DNA of 64,000 nucleotides from Pseudoalteromonas sp. (GTDB lineage: Bacteria > Pseudomonadota > Gammaproteobacteria > Enterobacterales > Alteromonadaceae): contig NZ_JAGYIU010000002.1 in NCBI RefSeq assembly GCF_018402495.1, positions 772,984-836,983 of the forward strand, in the 5' to 3' direction. This document shows positions 38,789 to 48,600 of this stretch, in pieces; position 1 is the stretch's first letter, and the number at the start of each line of letters is the position of its first letter. Under the pieces are notes generated by a model that had not been told where the DNA came from, searched no databases, and worked only from the letters and a program-made list of their open reading frames with translations. The position numbers were made by a program, and so were the translations under genes.

Positions 38789-38850
38789 GATATGCGTAAT
38801 ATAACTGGAATTGACTAAAGATATGCGTGATATGGTTGGAATTGAAAAAA
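38789..38850. repeat. Two tandem 31-bp direct repeats upstream of the LOV-protein gene
   Basis: The unit beginning GATATGCGT at 38789 recurs at 38820 with GATATGCGT and a shared TGGAATTGA further on; a few bases differ between copies. It starts 28 bp before the start codon of the 1588-residue gene, in its probable promoter or leader. It may be a paired regulator site or simple duplication. Confidence 0.5.
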
Positions 38851-38993
38851 CTAATACTCGTAATTAAGGTTAATTTAATCATCAATACAAGGGCATTCAA
38901 GATTCTATGCTTACTCTATAATCTATACACCACGGATAGCAGCTAATGGTATTTTGTGCAACTGAAATTTCCCATAGCTTTTGCTGTAGTTGC

Positions 38994-39022
38994 AAAAACA
39001 CCGCGTAAATACACGGCGTTTT
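38994..39022 (-). terminator. Intrinsic terminator after ygiQ
   Basis: Read on the minus strand, AAAACGCCGTG pairs with CGCGGTGTTTT across a short loop, using two G-U pairs, and ends in a T-run. On the plus strand the same bases would mismatch, so the hairpin is specific for the leftward transcript. It lies 33 bp after the ygiQ stop. Confidence 0.7.
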
Positions 39023-39054
39023 AATGTATGCTAATTACTTAATCTAAGTTCAGC

Positions 39055-41238
39055 TTATTTAGCGCGCTGGCGATTACCGCCCACCTTAGGTTTAGTGTTG
39101 GCTTTTTTAAACTGACTAAATCCTGTATGGCGAGTCAGCGCAGGACGACCGCCCTTGTTACCTTTGCCGCCCTGAGTTTGCCTTTCATCTCGACCTTCTT
39201 CAGGGACTAAACAGTTAGGCCCTTTACCAATAAGCTTGGCTTTGCCCATGTTACGCAGGGCTTCGCGGATCATAGGCCAACCTGCAGGATCGTGGTAACG
39301 CAAAATCGCTTTATGCAATCGACGTTGACGCGCTCCCTTAGGCACAGGTACTTGCTCAGTATTATTTTTAATATTACGTAGTGAGTTCATTTCAGTATGG
39401 TAAATAGTGGTCGCGTTCGCCATAGGTGATGGGTAAAAATTTTGTACCTGATCAAGCTTAAAGTCATTCGACTTAAGCCACAAAGCCATGTTTACCATGT
39501 CTTCATCTTTAGTCCCTGGGTGAGCAGAAATAAAGTATGGAATTAAATACTGCTTTTTACCCGCTTCTTTTGAGTACTTATCAAATAGCGCTTTAAATTC
39601 ATCATAGGCACCCATACCCGGCTTCATCATTTTAGATAATGGGCCGTCTTCTGTGTGCTCGGGTGCTATTTTTAAATATCCACCAACATGATGGGTTACT
39701 AGCTCTTTAACGTAACGAGGATCACGCACTGCAAGGTCATAACGCACGCCTGAAGCAATGAGGATCTTTTTGATCCCTTTCACCTCACGCGCTTTTTTAT
39801 ATAAGTCGATAGTGGGTGTGTGGTCGGTATCCATATGCTTACAAATATCAGGATAAACACACGACAAGCGACGGCACGTACTCTCTGCCTTTTTGCTGGT
39901 ACAACGCAGTTTATACATATTTGCAGTTGGCCCGCCTAAATCAGAAATAACCCCAGTAAAGCCCGGCACTTTATCTCTAATTTGTTCTATCTCTTCAATA
40001 ATTGATTCTTGAGAACGGCTTTGTATTATGCGTCCTTCATGCTCGGTAATAGAGCAAAACGAACAACCACCAAAACAGCCGCGCATAATATTTACCGAGG
40101 TTTTAATCATATCGTAAGCGGGAATTTTATTATCGCCATAACTTGGGTGTGGTATACGCTGATAAGGTAAACCAAACACATCATCCATTTCTTGGGTTTC
40201 AAGTGGATATGCGGGCGGATTTACCCAAATAGAACGATCCCCATGACGCTGAAATAACGCCCTTGCACAACCTGGGTTGGTTTCTTGGTGCAAAATACGT
40301 GATGCATGGGCATACAAAGGCTTATTAACACTAACCTGCTCAAATGCGGGCAGTTTAACATAGGTTTTTTCCCATGGCTTAGGACGCGCAGGCTGGATAG
40401 TAATTGGTTTTGCAGCTTCAGCTTGTAAATCAATGCCGGCTTGCTTAAATTCTGATTTAGCACAGCCAACATCATCCGCCCCATAAGGATTAGGAATAGG
40501 GTCTATTTTACCAATTTTATCAATCGCTGTTGAGTCACTGCCACGCCAACCAGGCAAAGGCTCTTTACGAATAACTGCCGTGCCTCTCACATCCTGTATG
40601 GTATCTATGGTTTCACCGGCAGCGATACGATGCGCTACTTCAACTAACGGGCGTTCGGCATTACCATAAATTAAAATATCACCTTTAGCGTCAAATAATA
40701 CGCTACGACGGACTTTTTCTTGCCAGTAATCGTAATGGGCAATTCGACGTAAGCTAGCCTCAATACCACCTAAAACCAATGGCACTTCTTTATAGGCTTC
40801 ACGACAACGTTGTGAGTATATAATCACTGCGCGATCAGGGCGTTTTCCGCCGACATTTCCTGGTGTGTATGCATCATCATGGCGCATTCGTTTTTCAGCG
40901 GTGTAACGATTAATCATCGAGTCCATATTACCGGCTGTAATACCAAAAAATAAGTTAGGCTTACCCAATGCCATAAACGCATCTTTAGAGTGCCAATCTG
41001 GTTGAGCAATAATGCCCACTCTAAAACCTTGCGCTTCTAGCACTCGGCCAATTACGGCCATCCCAAAACTAGGATGGTCTACATAAGCATCACCGCTGAT
41101 AATAATAATATCGCAGCTATCCCAGCCGAGTGCATCCATTTCTTCACGTGTTGTTGGTAAAAATGGCGCTGTGCCATAGCATTCAGCCCAGTACTTAGGG
41201 TATGAAAATAAGGCGCGATCAGCTTTTAATGTGCTCAT
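39055..41238 (-). CDS. ygiQ: YgiQ-family radical SAM protein
   Basis: 727-residue cytoplasmic protein of unknown reaction. The radical-SAM cluster motif CFGGCSFC (CX3CX2C) lies in the middle of the protein, after the long N-terminal UPF0313 domain with [20 protein letters not shown]. The C-terminal tail is Lys/Arg/Gly-rich. The start at [19 protein letters not shown] is the normal one. It is monocistronic. Confidence 0.93.
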   Translation of the reverse strand: MSTLKADRALFSYPKYWAECYGTAPFLPTTREEMDALGWDSCDIIIISGDAYVDHPSFGMAVIGRVLEAQGFRVGIIAQPDWHSKDAFMALGKPNLFFGITAGNMDSMINRYTAEKRMRHDDAYTPGNVGGKRPDRAVIIYSQRCREAYKEVPLVLGGIEASLRRIAHYDYWQEKVRRSVLFDAKGDILIYGNAERPLVEVAHRIAAGETIDTIQDVRGTAVIRKEPLPGWRGSDSTAIDKIGKIDPIPNPYGADDVGCAKSEFKQAGIDLQAEAAKPITIQPARPKPWEKTYVKLPAFEQVSVNKPLYAHASRILHQETNPGCARALFQRHGDRSIWVNPPAYPLETQEMDDVFGLPYQRIPHPSYGDNKIPAYDMIKTSVNIMRGCFGGCSFCSITEHEGRIIQSRSQESIIEEIEQIRDKVPGFTGVISDLGGPTANMYKLRCTSKKAESTCRRLSCVYPDICKHMDTDHTPTIDLYKKAREVKGIKKILIASGVRYDLAVRDPRYVKELVTHHVGGYLKIAPEHTEDGPLSKMMKPGMGAYDEFKALFDKYSKEAGKKQYLIPYFISAHPGTKDEDMVNMALWLKSNDFKLDQVQNFYPSPMANATTIYHTEMNSLRNIKNNTEQVPVPKGARQRRLHKAILRYHDPAGWPMIREALRNMGKAKLIGKGPNCLVPEEGRDERQTQGGKGNKGGRPALTRHTGFSQFKKANTKPKVGGNRQRAK

Positions 41239-41517
41239 AAAATTGGCCGTTCAATAACAAAAGGCGCGAATTATACCCTATCGACATCCACGTTGATATA
41301 GCTCAAAATGTAAGGTGGTGATTAAAAACCGCCTACTTTTATAGCAATACTAAAACAAAAATATCATCTAAACTAATTACTGCTAATGTCTGCTTTTAGA
41401 ATTGTTTTAAGCAGATAAAATAAACAAAAATGCGCAGCTCTAAGCTAAACTATTAAATAAGCTGTGATTATTAACAATTCATAGACGCTGTAATATTAAA
41501 ACCAATGAGGCATACCT
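41239..41517. other. Intergenic region between ygiQ and the SRPBCC gene
   Basis: 279 bp between divergent genes, holding the promoters for both. I see no ORF, strong hairpin or recognised operator. Confidence 0.4.
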
Positions 41518-42087
41518 ATTAAACTTCTTAAAAAATTAATCCAGTTTTCTGCCATTTTCCTATTGGTTTTTATTGTTGTGGGATTACTGTTACCGCAAAG
41601 TTATCACGTGCAAAAAAGTATAAAAATTAATGCACGCCCTCCTGTTATAAAGTCATTAGTGGAGGACTTTACCCAGTGGTACAAATGGTCGCCGTGGCAG
41701 CAAATAGACCCTAATATTAAGTTTAATATTGGCGAACCGAGCTCTGGCGTAGGAGCCTATCAATCTTGGCAAGGCAAATGGGGCTATGGAGAAATGACTA
41801 TATCGTCACTCAGCGCTAATGAAGTTGCATTTAATGTGCTATTTAATCAAGAATATATTATCACTAGCACATTACTATTTAGCCCAAATACAAAAACCGT
41901 CACTTGGCATATTGAAGGGCAAGCAACAGTGCCGCTTATTTCTGGCTATGTTGCTATATTGGCAGAAAGTATATTAGGCAATATAACCACTTTAGGGCTA
42001 AATAATTTAAAAACGGTCGCTCAACTCAGTGACGCACAAACAATAATGGAAAGCCATGACAACCAAAACCGCACAAGCCAGAATTAA
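41518..42087 (+). CDS. SRPBCC (polyketide-cyclase-like) membrane-anchored protein, apparent ATT start
   Basis: 189 residues if initiated at ATT 41518. That reading gives a typical N terminus of Lys-rich start plus one hydrophobic anchor (KLLKKLIQFSAIFLLVFIVV), and GAGG at 41507-41510 is spaced seven bases upstream. No ATG, GTG or TTG precedes the anchor in frame after the TGA at 41506. The alternative, TTG at 41563, would cut the anchor in half. The rest matches the START/SRPBCC fold (DFTQWYKWSPWQQ near residue 55). The function is unknown. It overlaps the next gene by 32 bp. Confidence 0.72.
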   Translation: MKLLKKLIQFSAIFLLVFIVVGLLLPQSYHVQKSIKINARPPVIKSLVEDFTQWYKWSPWQQIDPNIKFNIGEPSSGVGAYQSWQGKWGYGEMTISSLSANEVAFNVLFNQEYIITSTLLFSPNTKTVTWHIEGQATVPLISGYVAILAESILGNITTLGLNNLKTVAQLSDAQTIMESHDNQNRTSQN

Positions 42088-42937
42088 ACTTGCTAATATT
42101 ATTGAGACACTGCTTGGCTACTCGGTAACAAAAGTAAGTAATACACCTGCCACTGATGAAAAACTCTATAACCCTCAAGGTAAGGCTAAATCGCTCTATC
42201 GTATCAATAGCGATCATTCAATTTTAGCGCGTGCACAAAAAAGACAAGATCTACTACTGATCAAACAACAACAAAATATCGAAACGATTTTAGCCTTAGC
42301 AATGGAATTTTGCCCGGATGTTGCTTGCGCAAAACAACCTGATGCCGATTGGGTGGAGCACTTTATTGCCTTATGTGAAGATACATCAAATCAATCAATG
42401 CAGGTGTTATGGGCAAAAATTTTTACTGGCGAAACTATTAACCCAGGTACATTTTCTATTAAAAGCCTACATACACTCAAACATATGACCCAACGCGAAG
42501 CCGATTCATTAAGAAAATGTGTGTCTATTTCAGGGTATAACGAAAAAGATAATAGCCATTTAATATTTTTAGGCTATTACAAAAAACCCTCGTTATTTGA
42601 TTTATTAGGTAAGGGTAATAAAGTGTCATTAAGCATAGGCAAAAGCGGCGTGAGTTTTCCAGATATATTAACTTTAATGGATTTAAACTTACTGTATCGT
42701 AAAGAAATAGAGTCTGCTGCGCTAAAAGCAGGACAAGAAATAACTCTCTCTTTTTTGTCGCAAAAGTTAACCTTAAAAGCAAAAAGTAACGACTTAGTGC
42801 TTAGCTATTATAAGTATACACAAACAGGTGATGAGCTTTTTAGATTAATGAACTACCCAATTAACAAAGTATATAAACAGTTAATTGGTTCCGCATTTGA
42901 GGGGGAGTTTGAGTTAGTGTGGCATTCTTTAAAATAG
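42056..42937 (+). CDS. TIGR03899/DUF2806-like protein of unknown function
   Basis: 293-residue soluble protein without signal peptide or membrane helix. The middle, PDADWVEHFIALCEDTSNQSMQVLWAKIF, resembles the TIGR03899/DUF2806 family of gammaproteobacterial proteins, which has no known role. It starts inside the preceding SRPBCC gene (32-bp overlap), so expression is probably coupled. The family call is from recollection of the pattern, so it is moderate. Confidence 0.7.
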   Translation: MTTKTAQARIKLANIIETLLGYSVTKVSNTPATDEKLYNPQGKAKSLYRINSDHSILARAQKRQDLLLIKQQQNIETILALAMEFCPDVACAKQPDADWVEHFIALCEDTSNQSMQVLWAKIFTGETINPGTFSIKSLHTLKHMTQREADSLRKCVSISGYNEKDNSHLIFLGYYKKPSLFDLLGKGNKVSLSIGKSGVSFPDILTLMDLNLLYRKEIESAALKAGQEITLSFLSQKLTLKAKSNDLVLSYYKYTQTGDELFRLMNYPINKVYKQLIGSAFEGEFELVWHSLK

Positions 42938-42970
42938 CAGAAAGGGATGGCTAAAACGTGTGTTAGCTTT

Positions 42971-42998
42971 TAAAAATAAGAGCCACACAAGGTGGCTC
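42971..42998 (-). terminator. Terminator after the beta-barrel gene
   Basis: GAGCCAC (42980-42986) pairs with GTGGCTC (42992-42998). On the minus strand the stem is followed by TTATTTTTA, which fits an intrinsic terminator for the leftward gene ending at 43014. It may also serve the converging gene. Confidence 0.6.
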
Positions 42999-43013
42999 AA
43001 AATAATACTTTAA

Positions 43014-43784
43014 TTAAAAGTGAACCTGAATACCGGCAAACGGCCCCGATGCATCAATATTAGTGTTAATATCATCAACATCATCAAGCTCTAAGGTCAT
43101 TGAGCGGTAACCCGCTTTAACTGCAACATCAACGGCTAAATTGTCAATAAACTCCCATGCAATACCCATTTGATAGTCTTGTACTTTGCTATCATCAATA
43201 GCTAAAAAGCTGCCTTCGGCAAATACACTTAGACCAGTGAATGGTAAACCCGCTTCAAAGCGTCCATATGCTAAGGGTACAATGCCAGAAAACTCTTTTA
43301 GCTCAGTATGATTAGTACCGTCTTGTTGCGAAGTACCTGTTACAACCACCTCGCCATCAAACTGCTTAGCATTTATACCTAAATCAATAGAAATTAAGTC
43401 GTTATCAAAAATTTCATAGTAAAAAATATAATCAATATGCGATAAGTCAGTCACTGAATTGACATCAGTCCCCACAACATAATCAGTGCCATTGAAAGTA
43501 AATGTACTTTCAAGCGAAGTTAAACCGTTTAATTCAAGCTCAGTGTATTTTAACTTTAAGTTTGGCACTAATGGCACTGGGTGCTCAAGCGCAGCGTAAT
43601 AACTTACAAAAGTTTCGTCGTCAAAGTTGAAGTTTTGTAGGGCGTTATTGTTATCAGAAAAGCTACCTTCATTATCGGCTTTCCAACCATCAACCCCTAC
43701 ATACAGGCCTAATATTGTGTCGGCTTGTGCTACAGGTGCTAAACATGCCATTGATAAGGCTGCTGCTATACAATACTTTTTCAT
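43014..43784 (-). CDS. TIGR04219-type outer-membrane beta-barrel protein
   Basis: 256 residues with a signal peptide (MKKYCIAAALSMACLAPVAQA, cleavage before DTIL). The mature part opens with the family's LGLYVGVDGWKA and alternates short amphipathic strands, ending in an aromatic residue (GIQVHF), as expected for an outer-membrane barrel. The role is unknown. It starts 3 bp after the DUF2333 stop, so both are in one operon. Confidence 0.84.
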   Translation of the reverse strand: MKKYCIAAALSMACLAPVAQADTILGLYVGVDGWKADNEGSFSDNNNALQNFNFDDETFVSYYAALEHPVPLVPNLKLKYTELELNGLTSLESTFTFNGTDYVVGTDVNSVTDLSHIDYIFYYEIFDNDLISIDLGINAKQFDGEVVVTGTSQQDGTNHTELKEFSGIVPLAYGRFEAGLPFTGLSVFAEGSFLAIDDSKVQDYQMGIAWEFIDNLAVDVAVKAGYRSMTLELDDVDDINTNIDASGPFAGIQVHF

Positions 43785-43787
43785 TTT

Positions 43788-44774
43788 TTATCCTTGCGCT
43801 AATAATTCGCTCAGTTCAATAAGAGCCGCATTGGCTCTAGAGATATAATTTGCCATAACGAGTGAATGGTTGGCGACATAACCAAACCCATTACCATTTA
43901 ATATCATTGGGCTCCAAACCGTTTCTTGAGTTGCTTCAAGCTCTCGTATGATTTGCTGCAAGCTAACGCGGGCATTTTTCTTTTCAAGTACATCATTGAA
44001 GTCGTACTCTACTGCTTGTAAAAAATGCAGTAAGGCCCAAGTGGCACCTCGCGATTCGTAAAAAACATTATCTATTTCTAACCAAGGTGTTCTTACTTGT
44101 TGTTGTAAAGGCGCGAGTGTTGCTTGCTTATTTGATGAATTACCAGCTAAGTCTGTATTCACCTTTTTTTGACCTACACTTGCACTTAACCTTTGGCTTA
44201 GGCTACCTAAACGCTTTTCGGCCTCTTTTAACCAACTGCGTAAGTTATCAGCTCGGGCATAAAATTGGCTCTCACGCGACTCATCGTTAGCTATTTGAGT
44301 TCGATAAACAATAAGGTGTTCAATGCCTTTTTGATACTCACCTTCTGCACTGGGGAATGCCCAAGCTTGAGCACTAATGTTAAATTGTGGCTGTGCTTTT
44401 TTAAGTGCTTCATGTTCTGTAGATTGTGACTGAGAACGGCTAAAATCTTTTCGCATAGATAACGATAAGTCGCGAACCATTTCTAATGCCCCATATTCCC
44501 ATGACGGCATATTATCCATTATTACGCTTGGCGGTAAAACGTCATTTGAAAGGTAACCACCAGATTTATTTAATAGCGTATCGGCAACGGTAATGAGTGC
44601 TGACGTTGTTATGTAACCTGTAACCAGTTGCTCATTACGCTGCTGTGCTTGTTCTTTAGCGTTTTCTAAAACGTCAAATTGTGCAGGCTCTATACTCCAA
44701 TACACAGCAATGACATAAAATATAATCAATACTGCAGCTATTGCGGCGGTTATTTTGCTTTTAATATATGACAT
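43788..44774 (-). CDS. DUF2333 family membrane-anchored protein
   Basis: 328 residues with one N-terminal membrane anchor (about 9-28) and a large helical, probably periplasmic domain. The GGYLSNDVLPPS and WEYGALEMVRDLSLSMRKDFSRSQSQS regions are the recognisable family part. No function is established for DUF2333. The stop precedes the barrel gene by 3 bp and the start follows the copper chaperone gene by 8 bp. Confidence 0.84.
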   Translation of the reverse strand: MSYIKSKITAAIAAVLIIFYVIAVYWSIEPAQFDVLENAKEQAQQRNEQLVTGYITTSALITVADTLLNKSGGYLSNDVLPPSVIMDNMPSWEYGALEMVRDLSLSMRKDFSRSQSQSTEHEALKKAQPQFNISAQAWAFPSAEGEYQKGIEHLIVYRTQIANDESRESQFYARADNLRSWLKEAEKRLGSLSQRLSASVGQKKVNTDLAGNSSNKQATLAPLQQQVRTPWLEIDNVFYESRGATWALLHFLQAVEYDFNDVLEKKNARVSLQQIIRELEATQETVWSPMILNGNGFGYVANHSLVMANYISRANAALIELSELLAQG

Positions 44775-44782
44775 TTATCCCC

Positions 44783-45292
44783 CTAATGATGACTATGATC
44801 TTTCGATGCTTTTACCGGCTCTGCTTGTGAGGCTAATGAAACGACTTTTGCATTGGTAAATACTCGGTTCCCGTCTTCAAAATATAGCGTGAGTTTACGT
44901 TGTTGACCTACTTTTAACGGTTCTTGCGGATCAAACACCATTAGGTGATAGCCTCCAGGTTTAAACTCAAGTTGTTGATGGGCTTTAATAAGCAATGAGT
45001 CTATTTTTTGCATTTTCATCATGCCATCAGCGTGAACGTGCTCATGAATCTCAACACGCCCTAAGCCATCAATTGTCGCTTTAGTTAACGTTGCCGGTAC
45101 ATCACTGTGGTTCTTAATACTAAAATAACCCACACTGGCTTTAGTTGCAGGTAAAAACTCCCTTACTTGAGCATGTGTTACTTGTAATTGCGCCACAGCA
45201 TTGTCGTGCTCATGTCCTTCGTGCGCCATTAACGAAGACGAAAAAACACCCATCATTAATGCACTTGCTATCGAAATACATTGTTTAATCAT
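44783..45292 (-). CDS. PCu(A)C copper chaperone, DUF461 type
   Basis: Exported 169-residue protein with a signal peptide (about 1-23) and a His-rich start (HEGHEHDN). The core has the copper-binding HX10MX21HXM pattern: His in EIHEHVHADGMMKM and the later GGYHLMVFDP. Such proteins carry Cu(I) to cytochrome oxidase or buffer it in the periplasm. A His tail (DHSHH) follows. It is first in a three-gene leftward run. Confidence 0.9.
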   Translation of the reverse strand: MIKQCISIASALMMGVFSSSLMAHEGHEHDNAVAQLQVTHAQVREFLPATKASVGYFSIKNHSDVPATLTKATIDGLGRVEIHEHVHADGMMKMQKIDSLLIKAHQQLEFKPGGYHLMVFDPQEPLKVGQQRKLTLYFEDGNRVFTNAKVVSLASQAEPVKASKDHSHH

Positions 45293-45370
45293 CAGTAAAA
45301 TCCTTGTTAAAACAAAAAAATATAATTTAAATTTATCATAGTTCCTTTATGTAAGGCAGCTAATTTAAGC

Positions 45371-45697
45371 TCAAGAGACTACTTTTTTGTTATCTGCGAT
45401 TAACCAGCACAGCCCTGCTACAAACAATAATGGCCAAGCAATCATCAGAGATCCGAATAAAAAAGCTAAAATAGTACCAGCCAGTGCCACTATCGCCGCG
45501 CCAACTAATCCCATCGTCACTAAAGCAACAATCGCAATAACAACGATAATAGCAACTAATGCACCAATGAGCTCTAAACCTGTCCAACTAATATCTGAGA
45601 TCCATAGCGGAAACTGCTACACATCAAAGTGAATAATTGAACCGCTATTGATCAAAAACAATACAACAACAAGTAGGCATACGGCGAATGTTTTCAT
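45371..45697 (-). pseudogene. Small membrane protein gene interrupted by an in-frame amber codon
   Basis: From ATG 45697 the frame reads 26 codons (MKTFAVCLLVVVLFLINSG...), hits TAG at 45617-45619, then stays open for 81 more codons to TGA at 45371. The downstream part is a coherent hydrophobic protein with two long membrane segments and a polar tail. The two halves are in the same frame and the AAGGAG site upstream is good, so a single base change appears to have split one gene. It lies just after the pspC-like and pspA genes, 10 bp from the former. Read-through or an error in the sequence cannot be excluded. Confidence 0.7.
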
Positions 45698-45707
45698 GCT
45701 GCTCTCC

Positions 45708-45914
45708 TTACACTGCTTTTTCTTCAAGACAACAATGCGCAATTAAATACCCTAGCGCCACTGCAAACGGAAAACTTAAAAATAATAAAACAGTCACTAA
45801 GCGAGTAGACCATACCGGAAAGTCTAGTCGGTAAGCTAACCCACTACAGACGCCTGATATTTTTTTGTTAAGCGTGTTTTTGTACCAACGACGGTGTGTA
45901 TTAAAACTATTCAT
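45708..45914 (-). CDS. pspC: PspC-domain membrane protein
   Basis: 68 residues. The NKKISGVCSGLAYRLDFPVW segment is the PspC signature, followed by one membrane segment (VTVLLFLSFPFAVALGYLI). E. coli PspC is longer, so this is a minimal version. It lies 10 bp after pspA with a GGAG site, which suggests a role in the membrane-stress response. Confidence 0.82.
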   Translation of the reverse strand: MNSFNTHRRWYKNTLNKKISGVCSGLAYRLDFPVWSTRLVTVLLFLSFPFAVALGYLIAHCCLEEKAV

Positions 45915-45924
45915 AACAATCTCC

Positions 45925-46605
45925 TTAAGCTGTTTGTTTGTTCGCAGTATTTAAACTTACTTTTAAACTAGCCAGTTCTGCATCAATTTTTTCGTTTTTA
46001 ACCAGTGACTCAATTTGCATAGCTGTATTGCTCGCCGTGTCTGTGAGCTCATACGCTTCAACTTGCGACTCCACACTCTCAACACGACGCTCTATTTGCT
46101 CAAATCGTGATAAGGCAAAAGCCACTTTATCGCTTTGTAGTTGCGTATTTATTTTTGCCCTTGCCTCAACTACGTTTTCACGCTTTGAAAGTTGTGCTTG
46201 TTTTGCTTTTGCCTGCGTCATTTTTTGCTGTAAGCGCTCACAGTCTTCTGTGATTTTAGTAATCGATTGTTGTAATGCCTCAAGCTGCGTTTGCAAGCAC
46301 TCTATGCTTTGTTCAACTGTGTGTTTTTCGGCTAATGCTGATTTAGCTAAATCGTCACGATTTTTTGCCACAGCATGCTCCGCTTTTAATTGCCAATTTG
46401 CGAGTGCTTGCTGTTTGTTACTTATTTGACGTTTAATGCTCTTTTCTTCACATAAAAGTGCAGCTGCCGTACTACGACACTCATTAAGCGCTTCTTGCAT
46501 TTCAGTAAGCATTAAATTGAGTAACTTTTCTGGGTCTTCTGCTTTATCAAGCATAGCTACGATATTTGCTTGAATGACATCGTTTACGCGATTAAATATG
46601 CCCAT
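45925..46605 (-). CDS. pspA: PspA/IM30 family envelope-stress protein
   Basis: 226 residues, almost entirely coiled-coil helix, with the family start MGIFNRVNDVIQANIVAMLDKAEDPEK and the conserved LMLTEMQEAL. PspA binds stressed inner membrane and helps hold the proton gradient. In enterics it also represses the sigma-54 activator PspF; no pspF is in this window. It is followed by the pspC-like gene and the broken small membrane gene. Confidence 0.92.
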   Translation of the reverse strand: MGIFNRVNDVIQANIVAMLDKAEDPEKLLNLMLTEMQEALNECRSTAAALLCEEKSIKRQISNKQQALANWQLKAEHAVAKNRDDLAKSALAEKHTVEQSIECLQTQLEALQQSITKITEDCERLQQKMTQAKAKQAQLSKRENVVEARAKINTQLQSDKVAFALSRFEQIERRVESVESQVEAYELTDTASNTAMQIESLVKNEKIDAELASLKVSLNTANKQTA

Positions 46606-46797
46606 GTTATTCTCCTGATGATTTTTATTTATACATCAACAGGATTCCAAGAGTTATGCCAACAACTTAAAATGGTTTTATTTTCATTTAATATCATATG
46701 GTTAAATGATTATTGGCGGGTAAATTAATGACTCACCACTGAATAAAATTAAGTCGAATTGGCTAATAAATTAAACTTTTGACCAAAATTTGGGTTT

Positions 46798-46826
46798 AAA
46801 AAAAGCCACCTGAGGTGACTTTTTTC
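46798..46826. terminator. Bidirectional terminator beside dusA
   Basis: The stem AGCCACC / GGTGACT (one G-U pair) is flanked by a run of A on the left and a run of T on the right, so it can end transcripts in either direction. It lies 16 bp after the leftward dusA stop. Confidence 0.7.
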
Positions 46827-46841
46827 TATACAGAGGATCTG

Positions 46842-47816
46842 TTATTCGGGTACGTAACTTAGTGCTTTATCCATAACACTCAAATCAGCTTGCTTGCCAT
46901 GGCCATGTTCAGATAAATGGCGTCTAAAACCACGCGCACCGGGTTGCCCCTGAAAAATACCTAACATATGGCGGGCAACATGCCAAAAGTTAGCGCCTAA
47001 ACGCATCTCTTCTTCAATGTAATCATACATAGCGCGCACAACATCATGACGTGACTGAGTATTAGCAGCGTCACCATATATTTTTTCGTCCACTTCATTT
47101 AGCATAAAGGGGTTGCTGTAAGCCTCGCGGCCAACCATTACTCCATCTATGTACTGTAAGTGCTCAAGACTTTGCTCAATGGTTTTAACACCGCCATTAA
47201 TGCTTAAATCAAGTTGTGGGTAATCTTTTTTAAGCTGGTAAACACGGGGGTAGTTAAGCTCAGGAACTTCGCGATTTTCTTTTGGACTCAACCCTTTTAA
47301 CCATGCTTTACGGGCATGAATAATAAAATCATCACAGCCTACTTTATGTGATGCTTCAATGAGGGCACATAAAAATTCATAGGAGTCTTGCTCATCAATA
47401 CCAATGCGCGTTTTAACCGTAACCGGAATATTAACTTCACTTTTCATTGCAGCAACACATTCAGCTACAAGTTCAGGCTCTGCCATTAAACAGGCACCAA
47501 AACGCCCATTTTGCACACGATCTGACGGACACCCTACATTGAGGTTTATTTCATCATAACCACGTTCACCGGCAAGTTTGGCACACTGTGCAAGCGCGTG
47601 CGGATCTGAGCCTCCAAGCTGCAGCGCCACTGGCCCTTCGTGCTGATTAAAATGCAAGTAGTCACCACGACCAAATAAAATAGCACCTGTGGTAATCATT
47701 TCAGTGTAGAGCACGGTATGTTTTGTCATTTTACGATGAAACGTACGACAATGGCGATCAGTCCAATCGAGCATGGGGGCAACGGAAAAGCGTCGATTTA
47801 AAGTACGTTTATCCAA
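46842..47816 (-). CDS. dusA: tRNA-dihydrouridine(20/20a) synthase DusA
   Basis: Flavin enzyme that reduces U20/U20a in the tRNA D-loop. 324 residues, TIM barrel. [19 protein letters not shown] opens it, the catalytic Cys lies in [10 protein letters not shown], and the C terminus has [20 protein letters not shown] near the start and the overall length favour DusA over DusB or DusC. Confidence 0.95.
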   Translation of the reverse strand: MDKRTLNRRFSVAPMLDWTDRHCRTFHRKMTKHTVLYTEMITTGAILFGRGDYLHFNQHEGPVALQLGGSDPHALAQCAKLAGERGYDEINLNVGCPSDRVQNGRFGACLMAEPELVAECVAAMKSEVNIPVTVKTRIGIDEQDSYEFLCALIEASHKVGCDDFIIHARKAWLKGLSPKENREVPELNYPRVYQLKKDYPQLDLSINGGVKTIEQSLEHLQYIDGVMVGREAYSNPFMLNEVDEKIYGDAANTQSRHDVVRAMYDYIEEEMRLGANFWHVARHMLGIFQGQPGARGFRRHLSEHGHGKQADLSVMDKALSYVPE

Positions 47817-47896
47817 AATGTAGTCCTCAAAAATTATAATTTAAGCACAGCTTAAAAGGCGCTGCATTTTACACAAAAGCCCCATGCGCAGCAATG

Positions 47897-48517
47897 TTAA
47901 GCAAACACCTGCAAGCCAAAGTATTGCGCAATACCGTTTAAAATATTGGTTACCGCGACTGAGCTTAAAATTAGCCCCATAATTCGACTAATAATACTTG
48001 CCCCACTATCACCTATTATTTTATGTACATGCGTAGCAAGTAATAACAAAATAAGTACCACCACTAAAACGGCGAGCATCATTGATGAGGTAATTATTTG
48101 CTCAACCCAAGTGTATTCTTCATTACGCGTCATTAAAACAGCACCTAACATAGCACCAGGACTGGCGATTGAGGGGATTGCTAATGGAAAAATAGCTGTT
48201 TCTGTGCTGTCACGAACGCTTTTAATTTCAGCCTCAGGCTTACTCTCACCAAATGTCATGGAGAGTGCAAAAATCAGAAGAATGAGACCACCTGCAATCT
48301 GAAATGCAGGAAGCGGAATATTTATAACATTGAGTAACTGCTCACCGGCAACCACAAAAAATAATAACACTAAAGCAGATACACCGACCGCTTTAAATAT
48401 CACTTTACGCTTAAATTTGTCGTCATCACCCCGAGTTACGGCGATAAAAACCGGGATCGTGCCGATAGGGTCAATGACCGCAAAAAAGAAAATAAATATC
48501 GCTAATAGTTCATGCAT
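47897..48517 (-). CDS. marC: MarC family integral membrane protein
   Basis: 206-residue inner-membrane protein with six hydrophobic segments and the UPF0056/MarC pattern: IFFFAVIDPIGTIPVF near the start and AIPSIASPGAM in the middle. MarC was once thought to confer antibiotic resistance, but the function is unknown. It is divergent from zur, with an 83-bp gap. Confidence 0.9.
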   Translation of the reverse strand: MHELLAIFIFFFAVIDPIGTIPVFIAVTRGDDDKFKRKVIFKAVGVSALVLLFFVVAGEQLLNVINIPLPAFQIAGGLILLIFALSMTFGESKPEAEIKSVRDSTETAIFPLAIPSIASPGAMLGAVLMTRNEEYTWVEQIITSSMMLAVLVVVLILLLLATHVHKIIGDSGASIISRIMGLILSSVAVTNILNGIAQYFGLQVFA

Positions 48518-48562
48518 TAATGAATACCTTTTTATTAATAAAACGCTGCAACTACAAAACAG

Positions 48563-48578
48563 TATGTTAGTATATCAT
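48563..48578. promoter_or_regulatory. Possible Zur box in the marC-zur gap
   Basis: TATGTTAGTATATCAT resembles the core of gammaproteobacterial Zur sites (ATGTTATA-ATATCAC type) and lies about 25 bp before the zur start. The inverted symmetry is imperfect. Autoregulation by Zur is plausible but the match is weak. Confidence 0.3.
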
Positions 48579-48600
48579 GGCAGCGTAAGGATGAGAGAAG

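Noticed and set aside
42525..42782. Leftward ORF within the TIGR03899-like gene
   Set aside because: Shadow of the real frame; low-complexity hydrophobic translation and no ribosome site.
45390..45587. A 65-codon minus-strand ORF in another frame of the broken membrane gene
   Set aside because: It is Cys/Tyr-rich and incoherent, while the other frame gives a normal membrane protein split by one stop.
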